In this document: positions 18,932 to 26,935 of the stretch, one piece after another
Position numbering within the stretch: position 1 is the stretch's first letter
Layout: the number at the start of each line of letters is the position of its first letter
Assembly: GCA_023387735.1 (NCBI GenBank)
Contig: JAEWHP010000012.1
Coordinates: 62,001-126,000, forward strand
Reading direction: 5' to 3'
Length of the DNA stretch: 64,000 nucleotides
Source of the DNA: Pseudomonadota bacterium
Lineage (GTDB): Bacteria; Pseudomonadota; Alphaproteobacteria; Rhizobiales; Xanthobacteraceae
The notes under the pieces: model-generated
Databases searched by the model: none
Told to the model about the DNA's origin: nothing
Seen by the model: only the letters and a program-made list of their open reading frames with translations
Translations under genes and position numbers: made by a program

Positions 18932-19255
18932 ATGCGGACGACGCCCGCGCACGACAACATTTTCGACTTCAACGCCCTTCTTCACCCTGGCACGGTGTTC
19001 GACCATCCACGCGACGTCGTCGCCGATCCAACGCTCAGCCTGGCAGAGAAGCGTGCGATCCTTGCTTCCTGGGCTTCCGATGCATCTGCCATCGCATCCT
19101 GCCCTGCCTTGCGCGCACCGGACGGGCTGAGAGCCCCGGTGCACATCGACGACATACTCGATGCGCTTTGCACGCTGGACGGAGGCGGCCCGCGCAATCC
19201 GCCTGGCGGCAAGCCGATGCGGCTGCGCTCAGTCGAACGACGCGCCGCTGCCTGA
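18932..19255 (+). CDS. Conserved hypothetical protein downstream of hsp20
   Basis: 107 residues, MRTTPAHDNIFDFNALLHPG onward, with the segment LSLAEKRAILASWASDASAI and a C-terminal VHIDDILDALCTLDGG. A good GGAGG ribosome site lies before the ATG; an upstream in-frame ATG at 18920 is less well placed. Soluble, no known domain. Position right after hsp20 suggests joint heat induction. Confidence 0.8.
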   Translation: MRTTPAHDNIFDFNALLHPGTVFDHPRDVVADPTLSLAEKRAILASWASDASAIASCPALRAPDGLRAPVHIDDILDALCTLDGGGPRNPPGGKPMRLRSVERRAAA

Positions 19256-19733
19256 CAAAAGTGAGACGGCCATGTTCATGACCCAAGGGCCTTTGCCTTC
19301 AGGCTGAGGCCCTGGTGGGCTATCCGAGCGGCGCATGATGAAGGAGTATGAGGCGCTCAAGCAACAGCCGCGCGCTCACAACGGCCGCGTGGCCGATCGA
19401 GTCTGCTTTGCAACCCCCATCATTCGAACGGGGCGTCCTGAGTGGCCATTGGCCGCCATATGCGCCGACTGAAGAAAGGCCGCCGGCAGCACGGCGAATG
19501 CTTCCGCTTCGGGCGCGGCCGAACTGCATTGATCTAGATCAAGAGTCGCACGACCGATCGCCGCTCAACTTCTGCGGTGGCGTACTGCCACCCTTTCTAG
19601 CGAAGCCCCGTAAGCTCTCCTTATGCGGGCCATGGAACGTTTTTGTTGCATGGCTCCCCGCGTCGATAGCCTGAAAAGCACTTTGGGTCCGCTCACTGCA
19701 CAAGCAGTCCGAAAATCAATCGGAGAAAATCCC
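19256..19733. other. Intergenic region upstream of the sulfatase gene
   Basis: 478 bases. It contains an FNR/FixK-type box (19529-19542). A 45-codon frame from 19335 to 19472 (MMKEYEALKQQPRAHNG onward) has a weak ribosome site and may be chance or a remnant. Nothing else recognised. Confidence 0.6.
19529..19542. promoter_or_regulatory. Perfect FNR/FixK-type box
   Basis: TTGATCTAGATCAA is a perfect palindrome matching the TTGAT-N4-ATCAA consensus for FNR and FixK regulators of low-oxygen genes. It lies 192 bases before the arylsulfatase start codon. If the site is centred at -41.5, transcription would start near 19577, leaving a leader of about 155 bases. No gene diverges leftward from it. 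Confidence 0.75.
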
Positions 19734-21425
19734 ATGAGTATGCGTAACCTATTCTGGTCAAGCGCAGTCGCGCTTTCCACCACGTTGACGCTCGCCAATT
19801 TTCCGGCAGCAGCTCAGCAACAGCAACGGCCGCCCAACATACTCGTCATCATGGGCGACGACGTCGGCTGGTTCAACATCGGAGCCTACCATCGCGGCAT
19901 GATGTCGGGAAAGACGCCGAACCTCGACAAGCTGGCGTCCGAAGGAATGATGTTCACCGACTATTATGCCGAGGCGAGTTGCACGGCCGGCCGGGCGAAC
20001 TTCATCACCGGTCAGTTGCCGATCCGCACCGGACTGACGACCGTCGGCCAGGCCGGCGCGGATGTCGGCATTCCGGCCGAGTCGGTTACGCTCGCCACCG
20101 CGCTGAAGGCGCAGGGCTATGCCACCGGGCAGTTCGGCAAGAACCATCTCGGCGACCTGAACAAGTACCTTCCGACCCTGCACGGCTTCGACGAATTCTT
20201 CGGATACCTGTACCACCTCGATGCGATGTCCGATCCCTACTGGTACTCGTTCCCGGTCAACCAGGACTACTACAACAAGTTCGGCCCGCGCAGCCTGGTC
20301 CACAGCTATGCGACCGACACCGACGACAAGACCGAGATGCCCCGCTGGGGCAAGATCGGCAAGCAGAGGATCGTCGACGAAGGCCCGCTGCCGCCGTTCC
20401 CCGACATGTCGAACGTGCAGAACATGCACGACTTGCCATTCCTGAAGGCGAAGTACGACATGACGACCTTCGACGAGGTGCTGGTGAAGTCGACCGGCGA
20501 CTTCATGGACAAGGCCAAGCGGGAGGGCAAGCCGTTCTTCGTCTGGCACAACACCACGCGCATGCACGTGTGGACGTTCCTGTCGAAGAAATACAGCGCG
20601 ATGCAGAACAGCGAGACCAATTACGGTCTCGAGGAGGCCGGCATGGCGCAGCTCGATGACAGCGTCGGCGCCCTGATGAAGAAGCTCGACGACATGGGCG
20701 AAGCCAACAACACCATCGTCATCTTCACCACCGACAACGGCGCCGAGGTGTTCACCTGGCCGGATGGCGGCATGACGCCGTTCAAGGCCACCAAGGGCAC
20801 CGTCGGTGAAGGTGGCTTCCGGGTGCCGTGCATCATCCGCTGGCCCGGCAGGATCAGGCCGGCGACGGTCCAGAACGAGATCTTCTCCGGGCTGGACTGG
20901 TTGCCCACGCTGACGGCGGCGGCTGGCAACCCGAACATCACCGAGCAGTTGCTGAAGGGCGTGAAGCTCGGTGACCGCACCTACAAGAACCACCTTGACG
21001 GCTACAACCAGATGGATCTGCTCACCGGCAAGGGCCCGTCCAAGCGACAGGAAGTTTTCTACTTCGGTGGCGCCTCGCTCGGCGCGGTCCGCATCGACAA
21101 CTTCAAGTTCCAGTTTTATCAGCAGCCCTGGGGCTGGCCGGGCGAGAAGACCACCACGGACATGCCGACGATGGTCAACATTCGCCAGGATCCGTTCGAG
21201 CGCACGCCGTTCATTCGCGGCGAATCTTCCAACACGGGTGCGTTCGGCTATGGCAACGACTTCTTTGCCCGCGAGTTCTGGCGCTTCGTGCTGGTTCAGC
21301 AATACGTCGGGAAGCTGGCAATGACGGCGATCGACTACCCGCCGATGCAGGACCCGGCCTCCTTCAATCTGGAATCGGTGAAGAGGAAGGTCGAGGAGAT
21401 GATCAAGAATCGCCCGGGGCAGTAG
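19734..21425 (+). CDS. Arylsulfatase, periplasmic
   Basis: 563 residues. A signal peptide precedes mature QQQQRPPNILVIMGDDVGW, whose paired aspartates bind metal. The formylglycine motif is CTAGR at residues 83-87, a C-x-A-x-R variant of the usual C-x-P-x-R, followed by the expected TG of the sulfatase signature (NFITGQLPIRTG). IVIFTTDNGAE near residue 330 supplies further metal ligands. Cleaves sulfate esters; substrate unknown. Start chosen for the signal peptide and the GGAG site. First gene of the cluster behind the FNR-type box. Confidence 0.93.
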   Translation: MSMRNLFWSSAVALSTTLTLANFPAAAQQQQRPPNILVIMGDDVGWFNIGAYHRGMMSGKTPNLDKLASEGMMFTDYYAEASCTAGRANFITGQLPIRTGLTTVGQAGADVGIPAESVTLATALKAQGYATGQFGKNHLGDLNKYLPTLHGFDEFFGYLYHLDAMSDPYWYSFPVNQDYYNKFGPRSLVHSYATDTDDKTEMPRWGKIGKQRIVDEGPLPPFPDMSNVQNMHDLPFLKAKYDMTTFDEVLVKSTGDFMDKAKREGKPFFVWHNTTRMHVWTFLSKKYSAMQNSETNYGLEEAGMAQLDDSVGALMKKLDDMGEANNTIVIFTTDNGAEVFTWPDGGMTPFKATKGTVGEGGFRVPCIIRWPGRIRPATVQNEIFSGLDWLPTLTAAAGNPNITEQLLKGVKLGDRTYKNHLDGYNQMDLLTGKGPSKRQEVFYFGGASLGAVRIDNFKFQFYQQPWGWPGEKTTTDMPTMVNIRQDPFERTPFIRGESSNTGAFGYGNDFFAREFWRFVLVQQYVGKLAMTAIDYPPMQDPASFNLESVKRKVEEMIKNRPGQ

Positions 21426-21533
21426 GCCATTCCCGGACCCGCAGTCGGAGCCGCCTGAGAGTGCCAAAGGTATAAATGCAATGGAGCGCGGCTGACAGAC
21501 GCGCTCCATTGCGCAACTCGAGGGAAGGATTTC

Positions 21534-22847
21534 ATGAAACCGATATCTTCTCGCTTCGGAATCATCCACCGCATTCTGCTCTCGACCTTGGCATTGCTTG
21601 CGGTCCTTCCGCAGTCGGTCGCGATGGCCCAGCAATCTTCCCCGGCGGCGTTTTCATTTGCCGCCTACGGCGACTCGCGGCCGATGATGTACCTCCCGTA
21701 CAAGGAGGGGCAGCCGGACCTCAGTCAGTTGTTCGTTGAAATGTTCGGGCTGGTCATGCCCGAAAGGATTGCCGAGGCGGTGGTAAAAAGAGATGTGAAG
21801 ACGATCTTCGATCCCGTCACCAAGGATCTCGTCAAGGCCGTGATGCCGTTCGAGTCCAAGTCGGAAGTCATGACGCTGACGTTCGACAAGGGTTGGGTCA
21901 CCGAGGCGTCGGTCGAGGACGTAAAGCTGCTTCCCGGCGTGCATCGGACGATGTTTCGGCTTCAGGGCGGCGAGTGGGTAGCCCGCGAAATCGTGAAGGA
22001 CGTCAAATCCGGTCGGGCCAAATTTGTGATCAACAGCGGCGACGTCATCTGGTGGGGTAACCAGGGCCGCACCGTTACCGACAGCCCGTACTGGAAGCGG
22101 GTAAACGAGACCATGTTGAAGCAACTCCCTCCCCCGGACAGCGAGATGCGCGCCGCCGGGCTGGAGGGGCGATGGTTCATGGGGGTGGGCAATCACGAGG
22201 TGTGGGGCGATCCCAAGATCGAGGGCGTGCTGGACGCGGTGCCATACCTGAAGAAGTTCGGAGTCACACCGGAGAACCTGATCTACAAGTTCGATCTCCA
22301 TGGTGTCCGCTTCATCTATCTGTGGAGCGGCAAGTACGACTACCGGTCGCCTTCGCTATGGGACGCTGACCGGCCGAAATACGCCGAGCAGATGAAGCAG
22401 TTGCAGCAGTGGATGGACGAAGCCAAGGCCGCCGGCATCCGCAAGACCTTCATCACCTTCCACTACCCGACGTTCGCCCGGTCCGGCATGGGCGCCATCC
22501 CTGCGCCTGATAATCCGCACAAGGTGATCGCAGCTTACGCGAAGGACATGGAAGTGATCGTGTTCAACGGACACGTCCATACCACCGAACTGTACGACGT
22601 TGACGGCGTGAAATACCTGATGCTGGGCGGCGGCGGCGCCGAGCAGGACCCGATCCTCCCGGGGCGAACGAGCATCAAGCTGCCGGCGGACTATCCACCG
22701 GACCTTTATTGGAAGGGTGAGCCGCCCAAGGAGGAGTACAACTACGTCCTGGTGGATGTCGAGCCCAACCAGAAGACGAAGTTCACGCTCAATCGATTCC
22801 GACCGTGGTCAGCCGAGCCGTTCGCAACCGTGGAGCTCTTCAAGTAA
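21534..22847 (+). CDS. Secreted calcineurin-like metallophosphoesterase
   Basis: 437 residues with a Sec signal (LLSTLALLAVLPQSVAMAQQ). The metallophosphoesterase motifs appear in order: YGDSRP, NSGDVIWW, GVGNHEVWGD, TFHYPTF and FNGHVHTTEL. An insert of about 110 residues separates the first and second motifs, longer than usual. Predicted periplasmic phosphodiesterase or phosphatase. It follows the sulfatase by 108 bases on the same strand, suggesting joint release of sulfate and phosphate from organic esters. Confidence 0.88.
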   Translation: MKPISSRFGIIHRILLSTLALLAVLPQSVAMAQQSSPAAFSFAAYGDSRPMMYLPYKEGQPDLSQLFVEMFGLVMPERIAEAVVKRDVKTIFDPVTKDLVKAVMPFESKSEVMTLTFDKGWVTEASVEDVKLLPGVHRTMFRLQGGEWVAREIVKDVKSGRAKFVINSGDVIWWGNQGRTVTDSPYWKRVNETMLKQLPPPDSEMRAAGLEGRWFMGVGNHEVWGDPKIEGVLDAVPYLKKFGVTPENLIYKFDLHGVRFIYLWSGKYDYRSPSLWDADRPKYAEQMKQLQQWMDEAKAAGIRKTFITFHYPTFARSGMGAIPAPDNPHKVIAAYAKDMEVIVFNGHVHTTELYDVDGVKYLMLGGGGAEQDPILPGRTSIKLPADYPPDLYWKGEPPKEEYNYVLVDVEPNQKTKFTLNRFRPWSAEPFATVELFK

Positions 22848-22873
22848 GACACTGTGAAAGGCGGGGGACTTAC

Positions 22874-23338
22874 TTGGACACTGCTCTGCTGATTGTTCAC
22901 GGGCTGGTCGCAGTCGCCCTGCTCGGTGCGATCACGCATCAGGCAATCGCGGCATGGATGCCGTCGCGCGGCCGACGTGGTTCGTTCGTCGGCCGCTTTC
23001 GCGCCGTGACGCCGGCGTCATTTGCCAACGCCATCGTGGTTCTCTATGCGGTCTCCACGCTGCTGGGCGCGGTTTTGTACCTCTCGTTCCGTGTTCACAT
23101 CCGGCCCGACCTGGAGCGCGCGGGGCATTGGCCGGCGCTCGGCGTTTTTGATCTGAAGGAGCATTTCGTCTCCATCGGACTGGCAATGTTGCCCGCCTAT
23201 TGGGTTTGCTGGCGACAGCAGACGACCGACGAACCCTCTCGAACGCCCGCCGCCCTGACCTTGATCCTTGCCTTCATCGTCTGGTGGAGCTTTCTGATCG
23301 GTCACGTCCTGAACAACATCATGGGTTTCGGGAGATGA
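22874..23338 (+). CDS. Integral membrane protein, unknown function
   Basis: 154 residues with about four membrane segments (for example ALLIVHGLVAVALLGAITH and the C-terminal LTLILAFIVWWSFLIGHVL). I prefer the TTG start at 22874, 14 bases after GGCGGGGG, because the longer frame overlaps the phosphoesterase gene. Coupled to the next gene by a four-base overlap. No known family. Confidence 0.7.
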   Translation: MDTALLIVHGLVAVALLGAITHQAIAAWMPSRGRRGSFVGRFRAVTPASFANAIVVLYAVSTLLGAVLYLSFRVHIRPDLERAGHWPALGVFDLKEHFVSIGLAMLPAYWVCWRQQTTDEPSRTPAALTLILAFIVWWSFLIGHVLNNIMGFGR

Positions 23339-23700
23339 CGCCCCCTCCATGGTTTCGCAGGTTCGCATTTGCATTCGGGATCGCCTTTGCGATCCTCTAC
23401 GTCGTCGCGCTGAAGTTTGATCTCGCGCTGTTCACCGTCTATCCGTCGATTCGGGTCGTGCTTCCGGGCACGCATCATTCGAGAGACAGCGTGGGACCCT
23501 CGATGGGGAGCTTCATGCCGGCGATGTATTGGTACGGCTGGACTGCGACCGCCGCGCTGGGAGCGCTTGTATTCGGCGCTGGTGCGGCGTTCCTGCCCGA
23601 CCGTTGGTCGCGACCGTTCTGGTCGGGATGGTTGTGGCTGATCCCCGTGACCGCGATGCTTGCGTGCGTTTATCTCACGCTACCCTGGTTTCGGCTTTAG
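23335..23700 (+). CDS. Integral membrane protein, unknown function
   Basis: 121 residues with three membrane segments (FAFAFGIAFAILYVVALKF, a central AALGALVFGAGAAFL and WLWLIPVTAMLACVYLTL). The ATG at 23335 overlaps the previous stop (ATGA), so the two proteins are likely made together and may form a complex. Last gene of the sulfatase cluster. Confidence 0.72.
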   Translation: MTPPPWFRRFAFAFGIAFAILYVVALKFDLALFTVYPSIRVVLPGTHHSRDSVGPSMGSFMPAMYWYGWTATAALGALVFGAGAAFLPDRWSRPFWSGWLWLIPVTAMLACVYLTLPWFRL

Positions 23701-23874
23701 TGACGAATGTCTCCTCTTGCCCCCCGCCAATGAATGGCGAAAAGCGATGAAGAGGATTTTCGCGGCGCTTGCACTTCTCATGCTTGGCGCTTTCCGCGCA
23801 GGCACACGCCACATAGGTTGGGCGGATGATGGATTCATGCGTATGCGCCATGGCAGTCGCCGCGCCGGGCGGGC

Positions 23875-24099
23875 CTAGCCCATCACGCTTTTCGACCCTT
23901 CGTAGGACCGGCGCAGCAACGCGAACAGGCTGCCGCCCGTCACCGCGCCCAGCAAATAGGCGACGGCGACCAGCAGTGCCAGCGGCACGCGGGCATTGAT
24001 GCCGAGAAACGACATGGTGACGATCTCGAAATTCTGCAGCACGAAGACGAGCGTCGCCGCGGCGAACAGGACGATGACGGCGAGGTAGATCCAGCGCAT
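23875..24099 (-). CDS. LapA-domain (DUF1049) inner membrane protein
   Basis: 74 residues with two membrane helices (WIYLAVIVLFAAATLVFVLQNFE and LALLVAVAYLLGAVTGGSLFALL) and the NxxxVTxxFLG core of LapA/DUF1049 proteins, involved in envelope assembly in other species. The second of two close ATGs (24097-24099) is better placed, with GGAGA about six bases upstream. Confidence 0.85.
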   Translation of the reverse strand: MRWIYLAVIVLFAAATLVFVLQNFEIVTMSFLGINARVPLALLVAVAYLLGAVTGGSLFALLRRSYEGSKSVMG

Positions 24100-24147
24100 G
24101 CGCATTCTCCATATCGTCGATCGGCCGCGCAGCCCGCCGCCTGCAGT

Positions 24148-24723
24148 TCAACGGGCGCGGCGCAACCCCAGACCAATGCCGACCCAGCTCGCGCCCGCAA
24201 CGATCAGATCGATGCCGAGGAACAGGCCGAGGATGTAGAGGCTCGAGACCGGCCAGCGCATCAGGATCAGCACGCCCAGCAGCAGCGTGACCGCGCCCGA
24301 CAGCGCCACCCAGATCCAGGGCGTCTCCCGCTTCATGCTGAACGCCAGAATAATTCTCATGACCCCCGAGGCCACCAGCGAGGCGCCGAGAATGAGGGTG
24401 AGCAGCACGGCTGCCAGCAGCGGGTTCTGGAACGTGACGAAGCCGGCGACGACATAGAGCAGGCCGAGCAGGACCCAGAGCAGGAATTTGCCCCAGCTCT
24501 TGATCTGGAAGGCGCTGATGACTTCGGCGACGCCGGCCACGATCATCATCACGCCGACAACGAAGACGCTGACCACGGTCGCCATCGCCACGCTGCCGAG
24601 CGCGATGAACCCTGCGACGGTGTAGACGACGCCGAGGGCGACGATCCAGCCCCACTTGGCGCGCAGCGGCGCCGTATCCGGGCCGGCTCGGGGATCTCCG
24701 ATGGTCTGTGAAGCGTTGGTCAT
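24148..24723 (-). CDS. HdeD family acid-resistance membrane protein
   Basis: 191 residues with six hydrophobic segments and the repeated HdeD pattern, with YTVAGFIALGSVAMATVVSV in the first and YVVAGFVTFQNPLLAAVLLT in the second repeat. Inner membrane; linked to acid tolerance in E. coli. The ATG 24721-24723 has GGAGGA just upstream. Same strand as the LapA-like gene, 48 bases before it. Confidence 0.9.
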   Translation of the reverse strand: MTNASQTIGDPRAGPDTAPLRAKWGWIVALGVVYTVAGFIALGSVAMATVVSVFVVGVMMIVAGVAEVISAFQIKSWGKFLLWVLLGLLYVVAGFVTFQNPLLAAVLLTLILGASLVASGVMRIILAFSMKRETPWIWVALSGAVTLLLGVLILMRWPVSSLYILGLFLGIDLIVAGASWVGIGLGLRRAR

Positions 24724-24836
24724 GACGGTCCTCCAATACGAAAACCTATCCGACGTACTCTGCAACGAAGCGAGCATAGTCGGTATTCGACCGCTTCGCT
24801 ACTTCCGATTGCTCCCGACAGAAGCCGCCGGGACGA

Positions 24837-25190
24837 TCAGCGGGGGCCGTTGTACTGCGGACACCGGTGCACGTAGTCCCAGGGGATGTCGTAGACGCAG
24901 GTAAACCGGATGTCGTCCGACAGCTTGAGCGGTGGCTCCACGGGCGCGGGTGCATAGGTCTCATTCGGCAGGCCGTAGAAGACGCCTCCACCTGCCGGCC
25001 AGAATCCTCCCACGCCGCGGTGACCGTGATGGTGATGATGCATCGATCGGCCGGGCATCTGCGGGAAGGCAGGACGCTGCGGGGAAGCGCCTGCGCCGCG
25101 CCCGGCGCCCGGATCGGCAAAGGTCTCGCTGCCGGCAAGGAGAAGCGCGACGGCACTGAGGGACGCGATCAACATCGTTCGAGAGGACAT
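24837..25190 (-). CDS. Small secreted histidine-rich protein
   Basis: 117 residues with a Sec signal (MLIASLSAVALLLAGSETFADP), then a low-complexity segment with MHHHHHGHRG that could bind metal, and a C-terminal part with two cysteines (FTCVYDIPWDYVHRCPQY) that could form a disulfide. ATG 25188-25190 is preferred over the upstream GTG at 25199 on ribosome-site spacing. No family recognised. Confidence 0.7.
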   Translation of the reverse strand: MSSRTMLIASLSAVALLLAGSETFADPGAGRGAGASPQRPAFPQMPGRSMHHHHHGHRGVGGFWPAGGGVFYGLPNETYAPAPVEPPLKLSDDIRFTCVYDIPWDYVHRCPQYNGPR

Positions 25191-25386
25191 GGCACTCACC
25201 CCTTTCTGAGGTTACGGGCAGCATTTCCCACGACGCTAAGCCGGGCCAGTCGTGCCCGCAAAGACATAATTAATTGTTAGTTAAGACGTAATGTTAACGG
25301 GGCGCCGATCGTGCCACCCAGCGGCGCGACGTGACGGTTTTTGCCCCGCTTCCGGAGATGGTCCGGGCTCCTGAGCCCGTCCTGCA

Positions 25387-25620
25387 TTACGCCATCGCGT
25401 GACTATCGCCGGCGCCGAGGTGCAGGTTCGAAAACTGCTGCACGGTACCGGCAATGCCGTCGAAGTAGGATTCGAGCTCCGCAATGGCGCGGCACTCCCA
25501 CTCCTTTGCCTGCCCCAGCAGCGACCAGCTCTGGTCGGGCCTGAAGGCCGCGGTCTGGCGGTGCAGCGATGCGATGGCGCGATAGCGGCGGACGTTCTCG
25601 AGGACGGCTTCCCTATTCAT
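25387..25620 (-). CDS. Small conserved hypothetical protein
   Basis: 77 residues, MNREAVLENVRRYRAIASLH onward. Helical, soluble, with the pattern LLGQAKEWECRAIAELESYF. GGGAGA lies eight bases before the ATG. Small proteins with this N-terminus are common in Bradyrhizobium. Function unknown. Confidence 0.72.
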   Translation of the reverse strand: MNREAVLENVRRYRAIASLHRQTAAFRPDQSWSLLGQAKEWECRAIAELESYFDGIAGTVQQFSNLHLGAGDSHAMA

Positions 25621-25813
25621 GATCTGGTCTCCCTGCTGCCTTCAGCTACTGTTTGAGGCAAATTGAGCCAGAACGATTTTCGATTCGTTAGCGCCGGTTC
25701 GAAACCGGTCGGATGGTTTTCCAAGCGTTAGCGGCTCGCATTTTCGCCTCGCCAGACCGCGCGTTCGTTGTTTACGATCCGATAAGTCCGGTGAAAGGGC
25801 ACGAGGAATCGCC

Positions 25814-26902
25814 ATGGCCATGAACAACCATATCGCGTCAGCGTGCATCGTCATGTTCGTCGCGGCCACGATCGGATTGATGTCGCCTGCAATGGCTGAG
25901 CCGCTCACGAAGAAGCAATCGGATGCGCTCGCTGCCTACGACAATTCGAAACGCCAGTTCGAGCAGGTGCTCGCGCAGCGCCGCGCGCAGATCAATTCGA
26001 AGCAACCGCTGCCGAACCTGCCAGGACAGGCGCTCTACCTCGCGCGCAACAACATGATCAGCGCCTACAAGGATCTTACGGACGCGCTTCCATCCCGAAT
26101 TGGCGGGCCCAACAAATACGGGATTCCGCCGGCGTATTTCAGCGCCGACAACGAGCCGTTGCTCGACGAGTATCGGAAACTGTTCGACCTGATGCAGGCG
26201 CCGCCCGCCACCGCGCAAAACTCGGATACGCCGTTCAAGGACGTCGTCGATCTCGGCACCGCGATTGCGCGCGCCCGGGGCCTCGATGCGGCGAATTCCG
26301 CAATCGCGGGCCGCATCAGCCTCGGGCTGTTCTTTGCCGAGACCAACGGCAACCAGAACATCGGCAATGCGCGCTCCAACAAGTACAAGGGCAGCTTGCA
26401 GACGGGCGTACCCGAGGACCAGAACGGGCGGAGGAAATGGGCCGCGATCAAGCAATCGGTCGCAGCGTTCGATCCAGCCTTGAATGCGCGCGACGACAAG
26501 GAAGAGGCGCGGGCCGGCAATATCGACCATCGCTACAACCACTGGACCGCCGTGCGGGATGGCCTGATGAACGCCCACGCGGATATTTTCCCGAAGATAC
26601 CGGCGATCGTGAAGGCGCTGCCGGACCCGATCGATCAGATGAAGCTGTTCGAACTGATCCAGATCATTCCGAGCCCGACCAAATCGGCACTCGCCTCGCG
26701 CAACCTGCTCGACTACAGAGTCTCGGACCCGAGGATCATGGGCTATCTCAGGAACAACAGCATGTTCACCTTCGGACAGGCCGACCGGGCCAGGACATCC
26801 GCAACCTTTCGCGAAATCATGGATGCGATGTGGCTGTTCAACGAAAAGTTCGAACGCGCGATTGCCAGGTACGAAGAGATCAGGAAGCAATCAAAAGGCT
26901 GA
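25814..26902 (+). CDS. Secreted protein of unknown function
   Basis: 362 residues with a Sec signal cleaved near SPAMAEP. Helical and charged. The segment GLFFAETNGNQNIGNARSNKYKGSLQTG loosely recalls the glutamate-containing core of lysozyme-like enzymes, but I cannot place it in a family. GAGGA precedes the ATG. The neighbouring convergent gene encodes a peptidoglycan amidase, a weak hint of a cell-wall role. Confidence 0.7.
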   Translation: MAMNNHIASACIVMFVAATIGLMSPAMAEPLTKKQSDALAAYDNSKRQFEQVLAQRRAQINSKQPLPNLPGQALYLARNNMISAYKDLTDALPSRIGGPNKYGIPPAYFSADNEPLLDEYRKLFDLMQAPPATAQNSDTPFKDVVDLGTAIARARGLDAANSAIAGRISLGLFFAETNGNQNIGNARSNKYKGSLQTGVPEDQNGRRKWAAIKQSVAAFDPALNARDDKEEARAGNIDHRYNHWTAVRDGLMNAHADIFPKIPAIVKALPDPIDQMKLFELIQIIPSPTKSALASRNLLDYRVSDPRIMGYLRNNSMFTFGQADRARTSATFREIMDAMWLFNEKFERAIARYEEIRKQSKG

Positions 26903-26935
26903 AGCTACAGGTTCGTAAGCGACGCGACCGCGCCG

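Noticed and set aside
19335..19472. A 45-codon frame upstream of the sulfatase
   Set aside because: No good ribosome site and no recognisable family; mentioned only in the intergenic note.
19758..21635. A 625-codon minus-strand frame opposite the sulfatase
   Set aside because: Antisense shadow with low-complexity Arg/Val/Gly/His product; the sulfatase reading is strongly supported.
23747..23878. A 43-codon frame (MKRIFAALALLMLGAF onward) with a signal-like lead
   Set aside because: Weak ribosome site, no conserved mature part and an equally plausible frame on the opposite strand. It could be real but cannot be supported.
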